A stretch of 64,000 nucleotides of DNA from Campanula takesimana (GCA_026119855.1 JAOWBW010000018.1:2732437-2796436), one strand, 5' to 3'. Shown: positions 28,540-41,289, numbered from the stretch's first letter. The notes: a model not told the origin generated them from the letters alone. A program made the numbers and translations.

Positions 28540-29858
28540 TGTCTACACTTAGGGTCCCCCAATTTTATTAGAACCTTTTTAAGGTGCCCTTAGGATCCTT
28601 TGTGATCAGCACAGGTGTATTTCAACTCTTCAACAAGACAAACCAGCAAGAGGAAGCAAATCAGCAGATCAGTTAACAAAGTTGCCGATCAACTCCATGC
28701 CGATCAACTTGATACACAAGTTGCCGATCAACAACATGCCGATATAATAGACAGTCTGCACTGTCAGTCAGGTGACATCATTTCATTAAAGTCAACCTTG
28801 CTGATTGTCTCTATACTGTTTTATTATAAAGTAGTTTACCTACTCTGTAATGATTTCTACGCCGTCTGACACATAGCTACTTTTAGCTATACTCTGTCTC
28901 TACTTGCTTTTGCAGGTAACCGGTTGAGACAAAGGGGTCTTTACCCATCAGACTTTTAAGGCACGCGTATCTTCGCCATTAATGCCAAGGATACTGCATT
29001 AAATGCTCCTCACCTACCCAGCTGGAAATTCAAATGTTATCCTTCTTCAACAAGCTAAGACATTAACTCCTCCTATATATAGAGGACTCAGTGCATTGAA
29101 GAAGGTTGGTGATTTTAGTGCATTGAAGAGAATTGGTTGTTTGCAGCATTCATTGAAGCTCAAACATTCCTTGTCCAGATAATCATTAGATCATTTAATA
29201 GGACATACACTTGTGCACAAACTCTACAACACTGTTAGTATTCCCGAACTAGATTATTTTAAGGAATACGTTGTCTGAGTTTTCACACACCCACCTGAGT
29301 GAGATAAGTTCTTTTGAACTTGCCGCTCAAATACACTTGGTCAGATATTTGCTTTACGATTCATTAAACTATCTCTAGAATTTAGTCTTTGTATCCGGCA
29401 AAGCCGCTCTTGTAATAGACTAGGGATATTTAATAGTGCTCTTAACCCAAATCCAAGTTCTGACCAAACTTGGTAGAGGACGTAGCAGTATTTACACTGT
29501 GAACCTCTCCAAATCTCTGTGTCCTCTGTTACTTACTGTCCTTGCCGGTTGGAACTCTATCACCGGCAAATCATTACTGTTCTTGCTGACTCATCATCAT
29601 TTCCATTGACCAATCTCTTGAAACTGCATTGAACTTTTAGAAACTACTTTGTGTTTAAACCAAGCTCTCAAAACCTTTTTATAAACTGATTTTGTGTGAG
29701 TTAAAACAAGTCATATCTTCTCCGCTGCGCTTACTGATAATAGTTTGCAATCTGATAAGTGACTTTGCATTTATAAACGTGTTTCTTTGAAAAAGTTTTA
29801 ATTAGGCTATTCACCCCCCCCCCCCTCTAGCCTATTTTCCTACCAATTGGGCCTAACA
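28492..29858 (+). repeat. 3' LTR of the Sirevirus-like Copia
   Basis: Identical by eye to 15676-17041 except that the C-run (29814-29825) has 12 rather than 11 bases. It ends CCTAACA, followed by the target duplication CACTT and the rest of the older element's LTR. Confidence 0.95.
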
Positions 29859-29863
29859 CACTT

Positions 29864-30949
29864 GTTGGTATGGTCTGGCCGAATTGGGGTTTTTATACAC
29901 AATTAAGACCTATTCCAAATAGGTAACTTGTGCCAAAAACCTTTCCTAATCGAATTAGGATTTTTTCTGCCGCCAGACCGGGCGCCCGCCTGGTCCAACC
30001 CAGGCGCCCGCTTATTTGACCAGAAGGTCCAGACCTTTTTCCGGACTCATTCAAGCGCCCGCCTGGTCCAACCCAAGTGCCCGCTTGGTTGACCAGGAAG
30101 CCCAGAATTTTCCAGAAATTCCTTTGAGGTCCTTTGACCCTAAATTCCAATATAGTCCTCTTATTTAAGATTCGTTCTATTGTGTGTGACCCTCTAGGAT
30201 TATACTAAGTTGGCAATGGGCTCAAACATGATCCCATAAGATATGATTAGGTTCTAGCAAACCGTCATACCTACCCAAATAGTATAACTAGATACAAGTT
30301 CGCATTCCTTTAGAATATGTCACAATCCTTTTGTCCACGATGTCATTGAACACAAGCCATGGTCAAACAGTCAACTTGTCTTGTTCAATGCTTTCTCGAT
30401 TCCGAATATGTTGATAATTCAAATGCTATTGATCCAATCAATCCATTTGAGTCCGGCCGAACATTTCATCAACATCATTCCTTCGAGGGGCCCAAGCTTG
30501 ACATCTCTCCGTGGAGGGACAAATCCATTTAGCTTATTATTCTTCCCAACGGGAATCCGATTATGCCAATCATACCCTTTATAACTACCGTGTTAAGGTA
30601 GCGTTTAAATACGTCAAACATAATGTTCATCAAGTGAAAGACTATAATAACTTCATGTCTAAGGATTCGAATGACATAACTAATATGAGATATATGTACG
30701 ACATAGACCATGACATAAATCTCATACAGCGGGTCATGTCCAGTACCTTGTTCCAAACAAGTACCCATAAATCTAACATGATCATCCCATGATCATTTAG
30801 CCTTTATACTAGTGGTTAACAAGTACTAGGGATGGGGATTATTATAAGTAAACATGAACAATAATAATCAAAACATCTCTTTATTGATATGAAATAAATG
30901 ATAACAATTACAACGTTTATTAAACGTGCCTAGGGCACCACTACCAACA
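29864..30949 (-). repeat. 3' LTR of the minus-strand Copia, second piece
   Basis: Continues the LTR begun at 15266 and matches 36903-37987. It contains GCGCCCGCCTGG words in a GC-rich island (29975-30090). Short open frames here (30511-30792 and others) recur in the other LTR and are not genes. TGTTGG at the minus-strand start abuts the purine tract at 30950-30966. Confidence 0.9.
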
Positions 30950-30963
30950 ATCTCCCACTTGCC

Positions 30964-33900
30964 CTAGGCCCAATCTCCCATGTATCTAATACCCATGGAC
31001 CTAACATGACCATCATGTTTAGCTTGTGGAAGTCCCTTTGTTAGCGGGTCCGCAACATTGTCATCAGTAGGTACTCTGCATATATTTACGTCTCCCCTAT
31101 CAACGATCTCTCGAATGATATGAAAACATCTAAGTATGTGTTTGGATTTTTGATGTGCTCTTGGTTCCTTTGCTTGAGCAATAGCACCATTATTATCGCA
31201 ATAAAGGTCTATTGGATTATCAATACTAGGAACCACTTCAAGTTCAGTTATGAACTTTTTAATCCAAACAGCTTCCTTTGCAGCATCCGATGCAGCAATA
31301 TACTCAGCTTCTGTTGTAGAATCAACGGTTGTACTTTGCTTGGAACTCTTCCAGCTTACAGCTCCACCATTTAACATAAACACAAAACCCGATTGCGATC
31401 GGCTATCATCTTTGTCGGTTTGGAAGCTTGCATCCGTGTAAGCATTTACAACCAGATCATCTTCCATTCCTCCATAGACCAAAAACGAGTCTTTAGTTCT
31501 TCTCAAGTACTTAAGAATCGCTTTTACAGCTATCCAGTGATTTTCGCCAGGGTTGGATTGGTATCTACTTGTCATGCTCAAAGCATAAGATACATCCGGC
31601 CTAGTAAAAATCATGGCATACATGATGGACCCAATTGCCGAAGCATATGGAACATCATTCATTTTCTCACGCTCATCGTTTGTCTTAGGACATTGAGTCT
31701 TGCTTAGAGAAACTCCATGTAACACGGGCAAGGTGCCTCTCTTAGAATTTTCCATACGGAATCTTCTAACGACCTTGTCAATGTATGTACTTTGGCTTAA
31801 ACCAAGTAGCCTCCTTGATCTATCTCTATAGATCTTAATGGCAAGTATATATGCGGCTTCACCCATATCTTTCATTGCGAAGCACTTTCCTAACCAAGTC
31901 TTCACAGACTAAAGTGTAGGAATGTCGTTTCCAATGAGTAATATGACATCCACGTATAAAATAAGGAATAGCACTATGCTCCCACTAATCTTCTTGTATA
32001 CACAAGGCTCATCTTCGTTCTTGATGAAACCAAACTCTTTGACCGATTCATCAAAACGGAGATTCCAACTCCTAGAAGCTTGCTTCAATCCATAGATGGA
32101 TCTCTGCAATTTGCATACTTTAGAATCTTGTTCAAAACCTTCTGGTTGTGTCATATACACATCCTCTTGAAGTTTTCCATTTAGGAAAGCGGTTTTGACG
32201 TCCATTTGCCATATTTCATAGTCATGATATGCTGCAATGGCAAGCAAAATTCTTATAGACTTGATCATTGCTACGGGTGAAAAGGTCTCATCATAGTCAA
32301 TACCATGAACTTGCCTATAACCCTTCGCTACAAGCCTAGCTTTGTAAGTATGCACCTTCCCATCCATGTCAGTCTTCTTCTTGAAGACCCATTTGCATCC
32401 TATGGTTTTTACACCTTCGGGCGCATCAATCAAATTCCAACTTGATTGTCTTGCATGGATTGCAATTCGGATTCCATGGATCCAAGCCACTTGTCCGAAT
32501 CAGGAGAAGACATCGCCTCTTGGTAGGTTGACGGTTCATCATTCTCAATGATTTCTACCTCATTACTATCCGTTACGAGAAATCCATATCTCTCGGGCTC
32601 GGATCGTAACCTACTAGATCTGCGAGTTGCTTGTGTATTTTGAACAGGTTCCACAACTCCTTCTGGGTCTCGAATTTTTTCAAGATTTATTTTACTCCCA
32701 CTGATTTCTTTGGAGAGAAACTCTTTCTCTAGAAAGACACCAGTTCGGGCAACAAACACTTTGTTGTCCTCACGGTTGTAAAAGTAATATCCTCTAGTTT
32801 CCTTAGGATATCCCACGAAAATACATTTATCAGATTTGTGTGCAAGTTTGTCTGAGACAAGTCTTTTGACAAAAGCTTCGCAACCCCAAATCTTCATGAA
32901 AGACAGACAAGGCTTCTTTCCGCTCCACATCTCATATGGAGTCTTTTGAACCGATTTAGTTGGAACACGATTTAGTGTGAAAGCAGCGGTTTCTAGGGCG
33001 TAACCCCAAAAGGATATTGGAAGATCAACTTGACTCATCATTGATCGAACCATGTCTAACAAAGTCCGATTCCTCCTCTCGGACACACCATTCCATTGTG
33101 GTGTTCCGGGTGGAGTCAATTGTGAAACTATTCCACAATTCTTTAGATGATCATCAAATTCTTGACTTAAGTATTCTCCACCACGATCTGATCGAAGTGC
33201 TTTAATACTTTTGCCAAGTTGTTTTTCTACTTCATTTTGAAATATTCTAAATATCTCAAACGCTTCACTCTTATGTTTCATTAGGTAAACATACCCAAAT
33301 CTACTATAATCATCAGTGAAGGTTATGAAGTATTGAAATCCTCCCCTAGCATTGCTACTTAATGGTCCGCATACATCGGAATGTATCAACCTCAATAAGT
33401 CGCTTGCCCTTTCACCCAACTTGGTAAAAGGTGTCTTAGTCATTTTTCAAAGAAGACACGACTCACAAGTATCATATGACTCTAAGTCACATGAACCCAA
33501 AAGTCTGTCCCCATGGAGTTTTGAGATACGCTTCTCATTAATATGACCAAGACGGCAATGCCACAAATAAGTATGATTTACATCATTAGGTTTAGATTTC
33601 TTATTTACATGATAGACATTGTCATTATTTTCATTCTTGACATCCAAGATATAAAGGCCATTAAATGAATTAGCAATACCATAAAGCACATCATTTAAAT
33701 AAATAGAAAATTTTTTATTCTCAATAAAAAACTTAAAACCTTCATTATCCAAACAAGAAATTGAAATAATATTTCTACTTAAATCCGGAACATAATAACA
33801 ATTATTCAAAACAAGAATTAATCCGGAAGGTAAAGTGACTTCATAAGTACCTACGGCTAATGCAGCAACTCTTGCTCCATTCCCCACGCGTAGATCTACT

Positions 33901-34883
33901 TCACCTTCTTTAAGCAGTCTCCTATTCTTTAGTCCCTGCACATTTAGACAAATGTGAGAACCACATCCGGTATCCAATACCCAAGAATCAGTGGTAGAAA
34001 GAAGAATATCTATCATATAGATACCTGAAGTCGACGCAGCCTTGCTGCTCTTCTTCTTCTTTTGCTCTTCCAAGAAAGCCTTGCAATTACGTTTCCAATG
34101 ACCAATTTCTTGACAATGGAAACAGATTGCATCCTTTTGTGAATCAAGTTTTGCCTCAGAAGCCTTGGCAACCTTTGCCTTGCTTATTTTGGGTTTGACA
34201 ACTTTTGCCTTACCCTTTCCTTTGGCACTAGCCTTCTTCCCATCATGAACCAAGAGCACGGGAGAACCTTTCTCCACAATTTTCATCTCTGCAGTTTTGA
34301 GCATCCCATGCAACTCAGAGAGATTCTTATCCATTCCATGCATGTTATAATTCATCACAAACTGATTATAACTTTTAGGCAATGAATTAAGAATGAGATC
34401 CGTGGCTAGCTCCAATGGGATTGGATAGCCAAGTTTCTCAAGGTGCTCTACATAACCTTTCATTTTAAGAAAGTGAGGACTCACTTGTTGCCCTTCATTC
34501 ATTTTACAAGTAGTGAATGCAACAATGGTCTTATACCTCTCTTGCCTAGCTTGCTCTTGAAACATGGTTCTCAACTCCACGCCTATCTCATAGGCTTCCA
34601 AATGTTCCAAACTTTGTTGGAGTTTTGAGCACATGGCAGCAAGCATGAGACAACTTACATCTCTAGAATCATTACGATGTTTCTTATGAGCGTCTCTTTC
34701 TGCCCTAGGGGCAGTAGGCAGTGGTTCAGCAGGGAGAGGCCCATCAAGAATGTACAACTTATCTTCTTGCCTAAGAACTATTTTTATGCTACGGATCCAA
34801 TCCATAAAGTTAGTACCATTCTCTTCGAGCTTATCCTTCTCAAGGATCGATCGCAACGACATTGATTGAGTGTTATTAGTCAT
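30964..34883 (-). pseudogene. gag-pol: Copia gag-pol polyprotein, inactivated
   Basis: Reads from 34883 downward. Gag starts MTNNTQSMSLRSIL and carries CFHCQEIGHWKRNC; protease WVLDTGCGSHIC; GAG-pre-integrase LWHCRLGHIN; integrase IHSDVCGPL, FTDDYSRFGY, LRSDRGGEYL and QWNGVSERRNRTLLD; reverse transcriptase CKWVFKKK and QMDVKTAFLNG; RNase H TDASFQ, TTEAEYIAAS, LYCDNNGA. Lesions: an in-frame TGA at 33447-33449 between pre-integrase and integrase, a one-base loss near 32440, a TAG at 31906-31908, and the catalytic YVDD changed to YVDV (31945-31950). It cannot replicate itself. Confidence 0.92.
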
Positions 34884-36479
34884 TATCTACAAATATGCAA
34901 AATTTCCAAAATTTAATAAGTACCGGTTTTCATTAAAGAGATAAATAATGTATTTTTCAAACAAAATACTCCCACTAAATTATATAACCTTCATATACAT
35001 CCAATGTATAATATAATTTAATTGGGCTAAGATCCAACTTTAATTTAACTTTTGAGTCCACGGAGGCGGACCGCTCAAAAATAAATTAATTAGGTAGACA
35101 ATCATGTCAATCATATCCCATATGATTCTTAGATCCTTTTATGAGATCTTTTGAGAAATCCGATTTCAAAAACATGTTTAATCTCATCTTTTGCCTAGGC
35201 CCAAAACTGTTTTGACGCCTAATTAAGTCCAACCATTTTAAACGCATAGGAACCATTCAATTTAACGCACCTTGCGGAGGCAAGCCCACATTAAATTAAT
35301 GAACCTCATCTTGCTCATACATGAATAAAATTAATGCACTTCGCGGAGGCGAACCCACATCAAGATTACCCATGTATAAACAAGTGTTTTAATCATGGCA
35401 TGGCAAAGAATGACTTAAAACTTTCTTTGAAGGTTCATCACATATAGCATATAACACATTTATGAGCACATAATATAAACATGTTACACATCAAGTTTAG
35501 CCACTAAATTAATCTCCATTAATTTAAGCATGATATTTATGTGTCATTAGTTTCTCTATAATTATGAGGATGAGACTATTTCAACTTCGGTTATTATCTC
35601 CAAATCAAGACAACAAGAAGTGCGGTCGAACTAAGCCATTAGGCAACCACAATCCCGCACTAATTCAATAAACCAAGAAAGTAGTCCATGTGGCCGAAAC
35701 TAAGCAATAGATGGTCTCGATGAACGTAGGCCAATTGCATTCACAATTCCACATGGATCTCCAATCATTGAATCAAGAACTTTGTTTCTCAATTTCAGCA
35801 ATTATGAACTCTTCATAATTCTAACTTCGTTTTATCTTTGAAACTTTGATTGCGATCAATTTTGGGAAACACAATCTCGATGAACGCAGATTAGCCATCC
35901 AAAACTTGAACCAATCTAGGAATCACAAGACTAAAACAAATAGGAAAATCAAACCCCAAAATCCACACACAAACCAACTACCCAAAACTCATTCCAGATC
36001 AGCAAGTCTGGACTGGTTCTGTTACTGGTTTTGTTGAATTTATTGAAAATTCCATATTCAGATTTTAACCAAAATCAGAACAGATTCTGACGACCGAGCG
36101 CCCGCCTGGTCTTGACCGAGCGCGCGCCTGAGCAAGCCTGAAGCAAACGGCCGCCTGATCCCCAGCGAGCGGGCGCCTGTTTGGTCAGAATGGTACAGAA
36201 TTTTAAAGTTCGAAAATTTTGTGTCAAAATTATTTTTCCCCGATTATTAAAACTTTGATCCAATCAAAATTAATAATCAAAATAATTAAGAATCCACCAT
36301 AATTTTATTGCGATTGAATCGTGCGATTAAAGTTAAAACAATAAACCACATAAAATCACATAACACATAAACATCATATAATCCAATATTCATATCATGC
36401 TAGGCACATAAACAATTTATATACATATAACATGATCCAAGTATTGAATTAATCAACATGAACGGGGCTCTGATACCAC
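34884..36479 (-). other. Long untranslated leader of the minus-strand Copia
   Basis: About 1.6 kb separates the 5' LTR from the gag start. The primer site, GCTCTGATACCA on the plus strand (36467-36478), lies one base inside the LTR. A GC-rich island at 36092-36185 repeats the GAGCGCCCGCCTGG word of the LTR. A second motif, gcggaggcgaacccacat, appears in three variants at 35055-35370. No open frame of note. Confidence 0.75.
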
Positions 36480-37987
36480 TGTTGGGTTTCCAAGTAACAT
36501 GCGCAGCGGAATATAGCAATCAAAATTTTAAGAAACCCAAAGCCATGGATCCGTTCATATGATTAAATCAAATACAACATAATGAATAAAGGAAAAAACT
36601 AACCCTTGATGACTATCAAAGTTTTCTTTGGTCTTGGTGGAGAAAACTTGAAGCTTTATCACGGACAAAATCACGAACTTTGTAGATGATAAAATTCACC
36701 CTCTAGCGGTGTCCACACTTCGAACAAATATCAAGAGGCTCCTTGATCTTGGTTGCTAGACCAATAATTATGAAACACACTTTCACAATTCAATAAAGAA
36801 CTATATGTAATTTATTTGTGAATTATTTTGTTCCTCAATCAAGGATGTCTTAGAACAAAATAAAATCTCTCTCAAACTCTTTGAGACTCACAAAAGCACT
36901 TGTTGGTATGGTCTGGCCGAATTGGGGTTTTTATACACAATTAAGACCTATTCCAAATAGGTAACTTGTGCCAAAAACCTTTCCTAATCGAATTAGGAAT
37001 TTTTTTGCCGCCAGACCGGGCGCCCGCCTGGTCCAACCCAGGCGCCCGCTTATTTGATCAGAAGGTCCAGACCTTTTCCCGGACTCATTCAAGCGCCCGC
37101 CTGGTCCAACCCAAGCGCCCGCTTGGTTGACCAGGAAGCCCAGAATTTTCCAGAAATTCCTTTGAGGTCCTTTGACCCTAAATTCCAATATAGTCCTCTT
37201 ATTTAAGATTCGTTCTATCGTGTGTGACCCTCTAGGATTATACTAAGTTGGCAATGGGCTCAAACATGATCCCATAAGATATGATTAGGTTCTAGCAAAC
37301 CGTCATACCTACCCAAATAGTATAACTAGATACAAGTTCGCATTCCTTTAGAATATGCCACATTCCTTTTGTCCACGATGTCATTGAACACAAGTCATGG
37401 TCAAACAGTCAACTTGTCTTGTTCAATGCTTTCTCGATTCCGAATATGTTGATAATTCAAATGCTATTGATCCAATCAATCCATTTGAGTCCGGCCGAAC
37501 ATTTCATCAACATCATTCCTTCGAGGGGCCCAAGCTTGACATCTCTCCGTGGAGGGACAAATCTATTTAGCTTATTATTCTTCCCAACGGGAATCCGATT
37601 ATGCCAATCATACCCTTTATAACTACCGTGTTAAGGTAGCGTTTGAATACGTCAAACATAATGTTCATCAAGTGAAAGACTATAATAACTTCATGTCTAA
37701 GGATTCGAATGACATAACTAATATGAGATATATGTACGACATAGACCATGACATAAATCTCATACAGCGGGTCATGTCCAGTACCTTGTTCCAAACAAGT
37801 ACCCATAAATCTAACATGATCATCCCATGATCATTTAGCCTTTATACTATTGCTTAACAAGTACTAGGGACGGGGATTATTATAAGTAAACATGAACAAT
37901 AATAATCAAAACATCTCTTTATTGATATGAAATAAATGATAACAATTACAACGTTTATTAAACGTGCCTAGGGCACCACTACCAACA
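36480..37987 (-). repeat. 5' LTR of the minus-strand Copia, intact
   Basis: 1,508 bp, TGTTGG...CCAACA. It contains the uninterrupted site gcacttgttgg into which the Sirevirus-like element inserted in the sister LTR, which confirms that nesting. The GC-rich GCGCCCGC island is at 37015-37135. Confidence 0.95.
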
Positions 37988-38720
37988 AAAGGGATTGTGA
38001 TATGTTCTATAAGGTTACTTTGGACTTTCAAAATTATACTAATTGGGTAGTCATAATGGCTTGCTAGAGTCCGCTTATGACTTACGGGTTCTGACTCGTT
38101 CGGACTCGTTGCCAACATAGTATAATCCTATTGGGTCACACACAATAGAACGGATTGTTAAAAGGCTGAAATCTTGGAAAAACAGAAATGGCCACCGTAC
38201 GGCTCCTATATAGCCGTACGGCTTGTCCCTCATACTAGTCCAGTTTCTGCAGTTTTCTTGATTAAGAAGGAATCCCGAGTCCTATCGGAATTAGGTCAAA
38301 CCCTCATATAAGATATGCAGCCGGGTTTGACAGCCTCTAATGGTGATTTTGGAAATCACAAACAATTGTTTTAGAAACAATAAATTATAGAGAGGTAGGA
38401 TTATTTATTTAGTGATCCATGATCATCAAAATACAATAATCAATGAAGCAAGATAATTCCTACGAAGAAATCGTTTCTTCATCATGCCTTGGGTCTAGCA
38501 ATCCAGATCAAGGTGTTCTTGATATCCGTTCGACGTGTGGATACCGATGGAGGGTGTTTTCTTTAGCACCTTAAAGTCTGTGTTCATGGATGCGATCTTC
38601 AAGGGTTAGTTTCTTTCATCTTGTATTTAATTTAATCAACATGCACGGATCCGGGCTATTGAGTATTTGATTTTATCTGTTTATTCCGTTGCGCATGATG
38701 CATCAAAACCCAACACACAT

Positions 38721-40130
38721 ATCATGCATAGAAACATGATTTAATTTGCCCAGCCACACAGAATCATTGCAAAAAGAAAAAAAAACAATTTAATAATATA
38801 TATTTTACTTGTATCTATTATAATAATAAAAAAAATGTTACTTAGTGCTTGTCAATAAGGTGACACAACTCTGCATACTTATCTTTGTATTGTTGATGAC
38901 TTGCTTTCATTGTGTCAGTAGCTTTTGTTAGCGAAAGTGGTTTTGTCTTGAACAAATCAAAGTCAGAGAGATCGTCAACATCAACTTGCTCATCTTTGTT
39001 CCTCTTTTCTTGTTTCTCCTTTTCTTGTTTCTCCTTTTTATTATTTTTCTTTGTTGGTCTAACAAAGTCGGGATCTTTTACTACCTGTGATATCTTCCTT
39101 AATCCATCGTCTCTTTCCTTCACACGCCTTTCAACATATCCAATTTTCAAATCCTTTTATTGTCCTTTTGCTTTTCCTTTACACTTTTCATCAGCTTCCT
39201 TGATCTTGTTCTCTTCTTACTTCTCATTTAGCAGATTTTTGATTTCTATGTCTTTGTTACTTATCTGCCCGATAAACTAAAAAATTTGTCTCCTCATTTT
39301 CCTTTTTAAAATTTTCAATTTGCACAGTATGGGCAGACATCATATTCTGAATTTCTTCCTCTTTTGCTTTGATAGTCATGTCCCTCGCAAGTATCTTTTC
39401 CTCAGCCCTCTATTAATTTTTTCTCAATCTCTACCTCAGATGCCACCAAAAGTTGGCCCTTTTCAATTATCTCATTATCTTTGTTCTTAAACTCATCAAG
39501 CTTTGCTTTCAAATCATCCATTTCCTTGATCAAATTTTCATTTTCAATCCTTAAATCACCCACCTCAATAGTCTTTTCCAATTTTATCTCTTCAATTATC
39601 GTTTTAAATTTTCATTCTCATTTCGGAGTTCAGACAACGTAACACTCTCTCTTAATTCTTCTTCATTTCTAGCTTTCAACTTTTCATTTTCATTCTTCAG
39701 GTTAATCAGCTCAAGAGTCTTTCCAGTTCTTTCTCTTCAAGTATTGCTCTTAATTTATCATTCTCATTTCTTAATTCAGATATTTCATCTTCTAATCCTT
39801 CATTTCTACATATCAACCTCTCATTTTCAGTCCTCAGTTCACTCAACTCAACATTAATTCCTGATTCTAGCTCTTCAATTCGAGCTCTCAATTTTTCATT
39901 TTTATTCCGGAAATCATGCAATTCAGCATTTTTTTTTTGCTTCCTCGGAAGTGTTGTTACGTTCTCCAGTAGGCGTGAAAACTATGTTATTACCTGAACT
40001 GATGTTATCTAGTCCGATATCATCATTATCATGATTAATTTCTCTCTCCACATCATTTTCACCCTCATCACCATTTTGTAACATCAACTTCTCCTCATCT
40101 GTTAGCTGAATCTCACCAGTAATAACCTGT
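38721..40130 (-). pseudogene. N-terminal, coiled-coil part of the Ulp1-like gene
   Basis: Read from 40130 downward: an acidic segment (GDEGEN, then DNDDIGLDN), then heptad-rich frames (KLRARIEELE near 39890, LRTENERL, LRNENDKL), shifting frame several times, then a basic segment with KKEKQEKEKQEK (about 39040) and YKDKYAELCHLI ending at 38842. Repeated frame changes show decay. The segment lies on the same strand as the protease catalytic exons at 13670-14619 and was separated from them by the CACAT-flanked insertion. No other identity is evident; long coiled coil plus C48 protease is a common layout in MULE-borne Ulp1 genes. Confidence 0.55.
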
Positions 40131-40365
40131 TTTTTAATATGATGTCCTATATGTCAGTAATAAGTTAATAAAATAATGTCCAATATGTCACTTATAAGAC
40201 TTTGCAAACTTATATCTTTTTATATTTTAAAAAGACATTGCAAACTTATATACAACAAAACTTAGTATAGTGATGCCCTATATGTCAATCATAAGACTAT
40301 GCAAATTTATATAGAACAAAACTTATGTCTTTTAAAGAGACATATAAGACTGTTTAAATAACACA
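40130..40365. repeat. Minisatellite units like those at 10.9-13.2 kb
   Basis: Degenerate copies of gtcctatatgtca with ataagactttgcaaac, matching the GTCTTATAT...ATAAGACTT units near the transposase. A lone Stowaway left end (tactccctccgtcccataa) follows at 40368 with no right partner. 40400-40640 is AT-rich and shows nothing further. Confidence 0.6.
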
Positions 40366-40643
40366 TACTCCCTCCGTCCCATAACTATGTGCACAAGACT
40401 TGCTCTTTATAATTAGTTTTATTTTTTTGTACGCTCTTTGTGCTGTACCTACTACGGGTGATCTACATGATATAGCAAGAAAGTGTTGCTGTCAAACATT
40501 TTTTTTGGTAAGGTGGTATTATCTAGCCATTTTATCAAGGTTGGATTACCCCTATAACATTTTGTAAGAAAATGTCAATTTATCACCCTTTTGCAATAAA
40601 TTACCTCTAAGAATCACATACTCATCACCCTTTTGAAAAATAT

Positions 40644-40901
40644 TACTCCCTCCGTCCCAGTTTAAGGTTCTTAGTTTTTTTTTGGTGTTTCTCTGAAGGA
40701 ACTTTGAGCAATAATTATTTGTTAATCCAATTATCGTAATGAAGATCTAAAAGTTGTTACTAATAGTATTTATAATGGTGTACCACTAATAAGTTTTAAA
40801 ATTTTCATTACTTGCTCAATGTTCCTTCAAATAAACCTCTAAAAAACTAAGAATCTTAAACTGGGACAAACTAAGAACCTTAGACTGAGACGGAGGTAGT
40901 A
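40644..40901. mobile_element. MITE, foldback family
   Basis: Starts tactccctccgtcccagttt and ends actgagacggaggtagtac. The interior is palindromic around aagttgttactaatag and contains aactttgagcaataatta, as in 2216-2463. The inverted subterminal words ttaaggttcttag and ctaagaatcttaaa reinforce the pairing. Confidence 0.8.
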
Positions 40902-41289
40902 CCTCGGTAAATGCAATTTTGAGATTTCAATCTTATAATCTTTGGCTAATTCTAAATTCTGTTTTTGAGGAGTAATGATCTGTTGGAACCTAATGAAATG
41001 GAAAGCATATACACACACCCTGTTGGACCTTCAGCAGGTAGTGGAGTCGCAGTTATATATATCATCTCTTACATCATCGATCCACATAATATCTCCGGTA
41101 ACATTCAAGCGTATACTCTTAAAGATGGAAAATGATGCAAAGGAAGTAATATTAAGCGGCGCATTTCCATAAGCTTGGTATTCCCACTTACTTCCTTTGC
41201 CTTGATTTTCTTACATTCCACCAAGAGCTCACTCTCAGTGCCTTCCTTGTCAGTTCTTCGTAATCATTCAATAAGGACTCTGTAATACT

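Larger units (their letters stand above)
15676..29858 (+). mobile_element. Young Sirevirus-like Copia retrotransposon, 14.2 kb
   Basis: LTRs at 15676-17041 and 28492-29858 appear identical apart from a C-run of 11 against 12. The target duplication is CACTT (15671-15675 and 29859-29863). It has a tRNA-Met primer site, a gag with two zinc knuckles, protease, integrase, reverse transcriptase and RNase H in Copia order, then about 5 kb of extra 3' coding sequence before the polypurine tract. Long size, a second knuckle and extra 3' frames fit the Sirevirus (Maximus/SIRE) lineage. Near-identical LTRs imply recent insertion. The coding chain has four -1 breaks. Confidence 0.9.
15266..37987 (-). 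mobile_element. Minus-strand Copia retrotransposon, dead, itself split
   Basis: The 5' LTR is 36480-37987 and the 3' LTR is 15266-15675 plus 29864-30949. The primer site complementary to initiator tRNA-Met lies at 36467-36478 and the polypurine tract at about 30950-30966. The gag-pol frame runs 34883 to 30964. Flanks are AAATG (15261-15265) and AAAGG (37988-37992), a target duplication with one mismatch. The two LTRs differ by a 12-bp deletion and scattered substitutions, so it is older than the element nested in its 3' LTR. Confidence 0.9.
14620..38715 (+). mobile_element. Copia-type solo LTR, split by nested insertions
   Basis: The left half (14620-15265) starts TGTTGGATATTATGCCCTAGG and the right half (37988-38715) ends ATCAAAACCCAACA, a TGTTGG...CCAACA LTR of about 1.37 kb once joined. 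The flanks are CACAT at 14615-14619 and CACAT at 38716-38720, a 5-bp target duplication. No internal domain of this element is present, so it is a solo LTR left by recombination. It interrupts the Ulp1-like gene. The right half has the word CCGTACGGCT twice in inverted partners around a TATATAG. Everything between the halves belongs to the nested elements. Confidence 0.8.

Noticed and set aside
29893..30792. Several frames of 67-93 codons, repeated at 36931-37830
   Set aside because: They are LTR sequence of the minus-strand Copia, on both strands, with no known domain.
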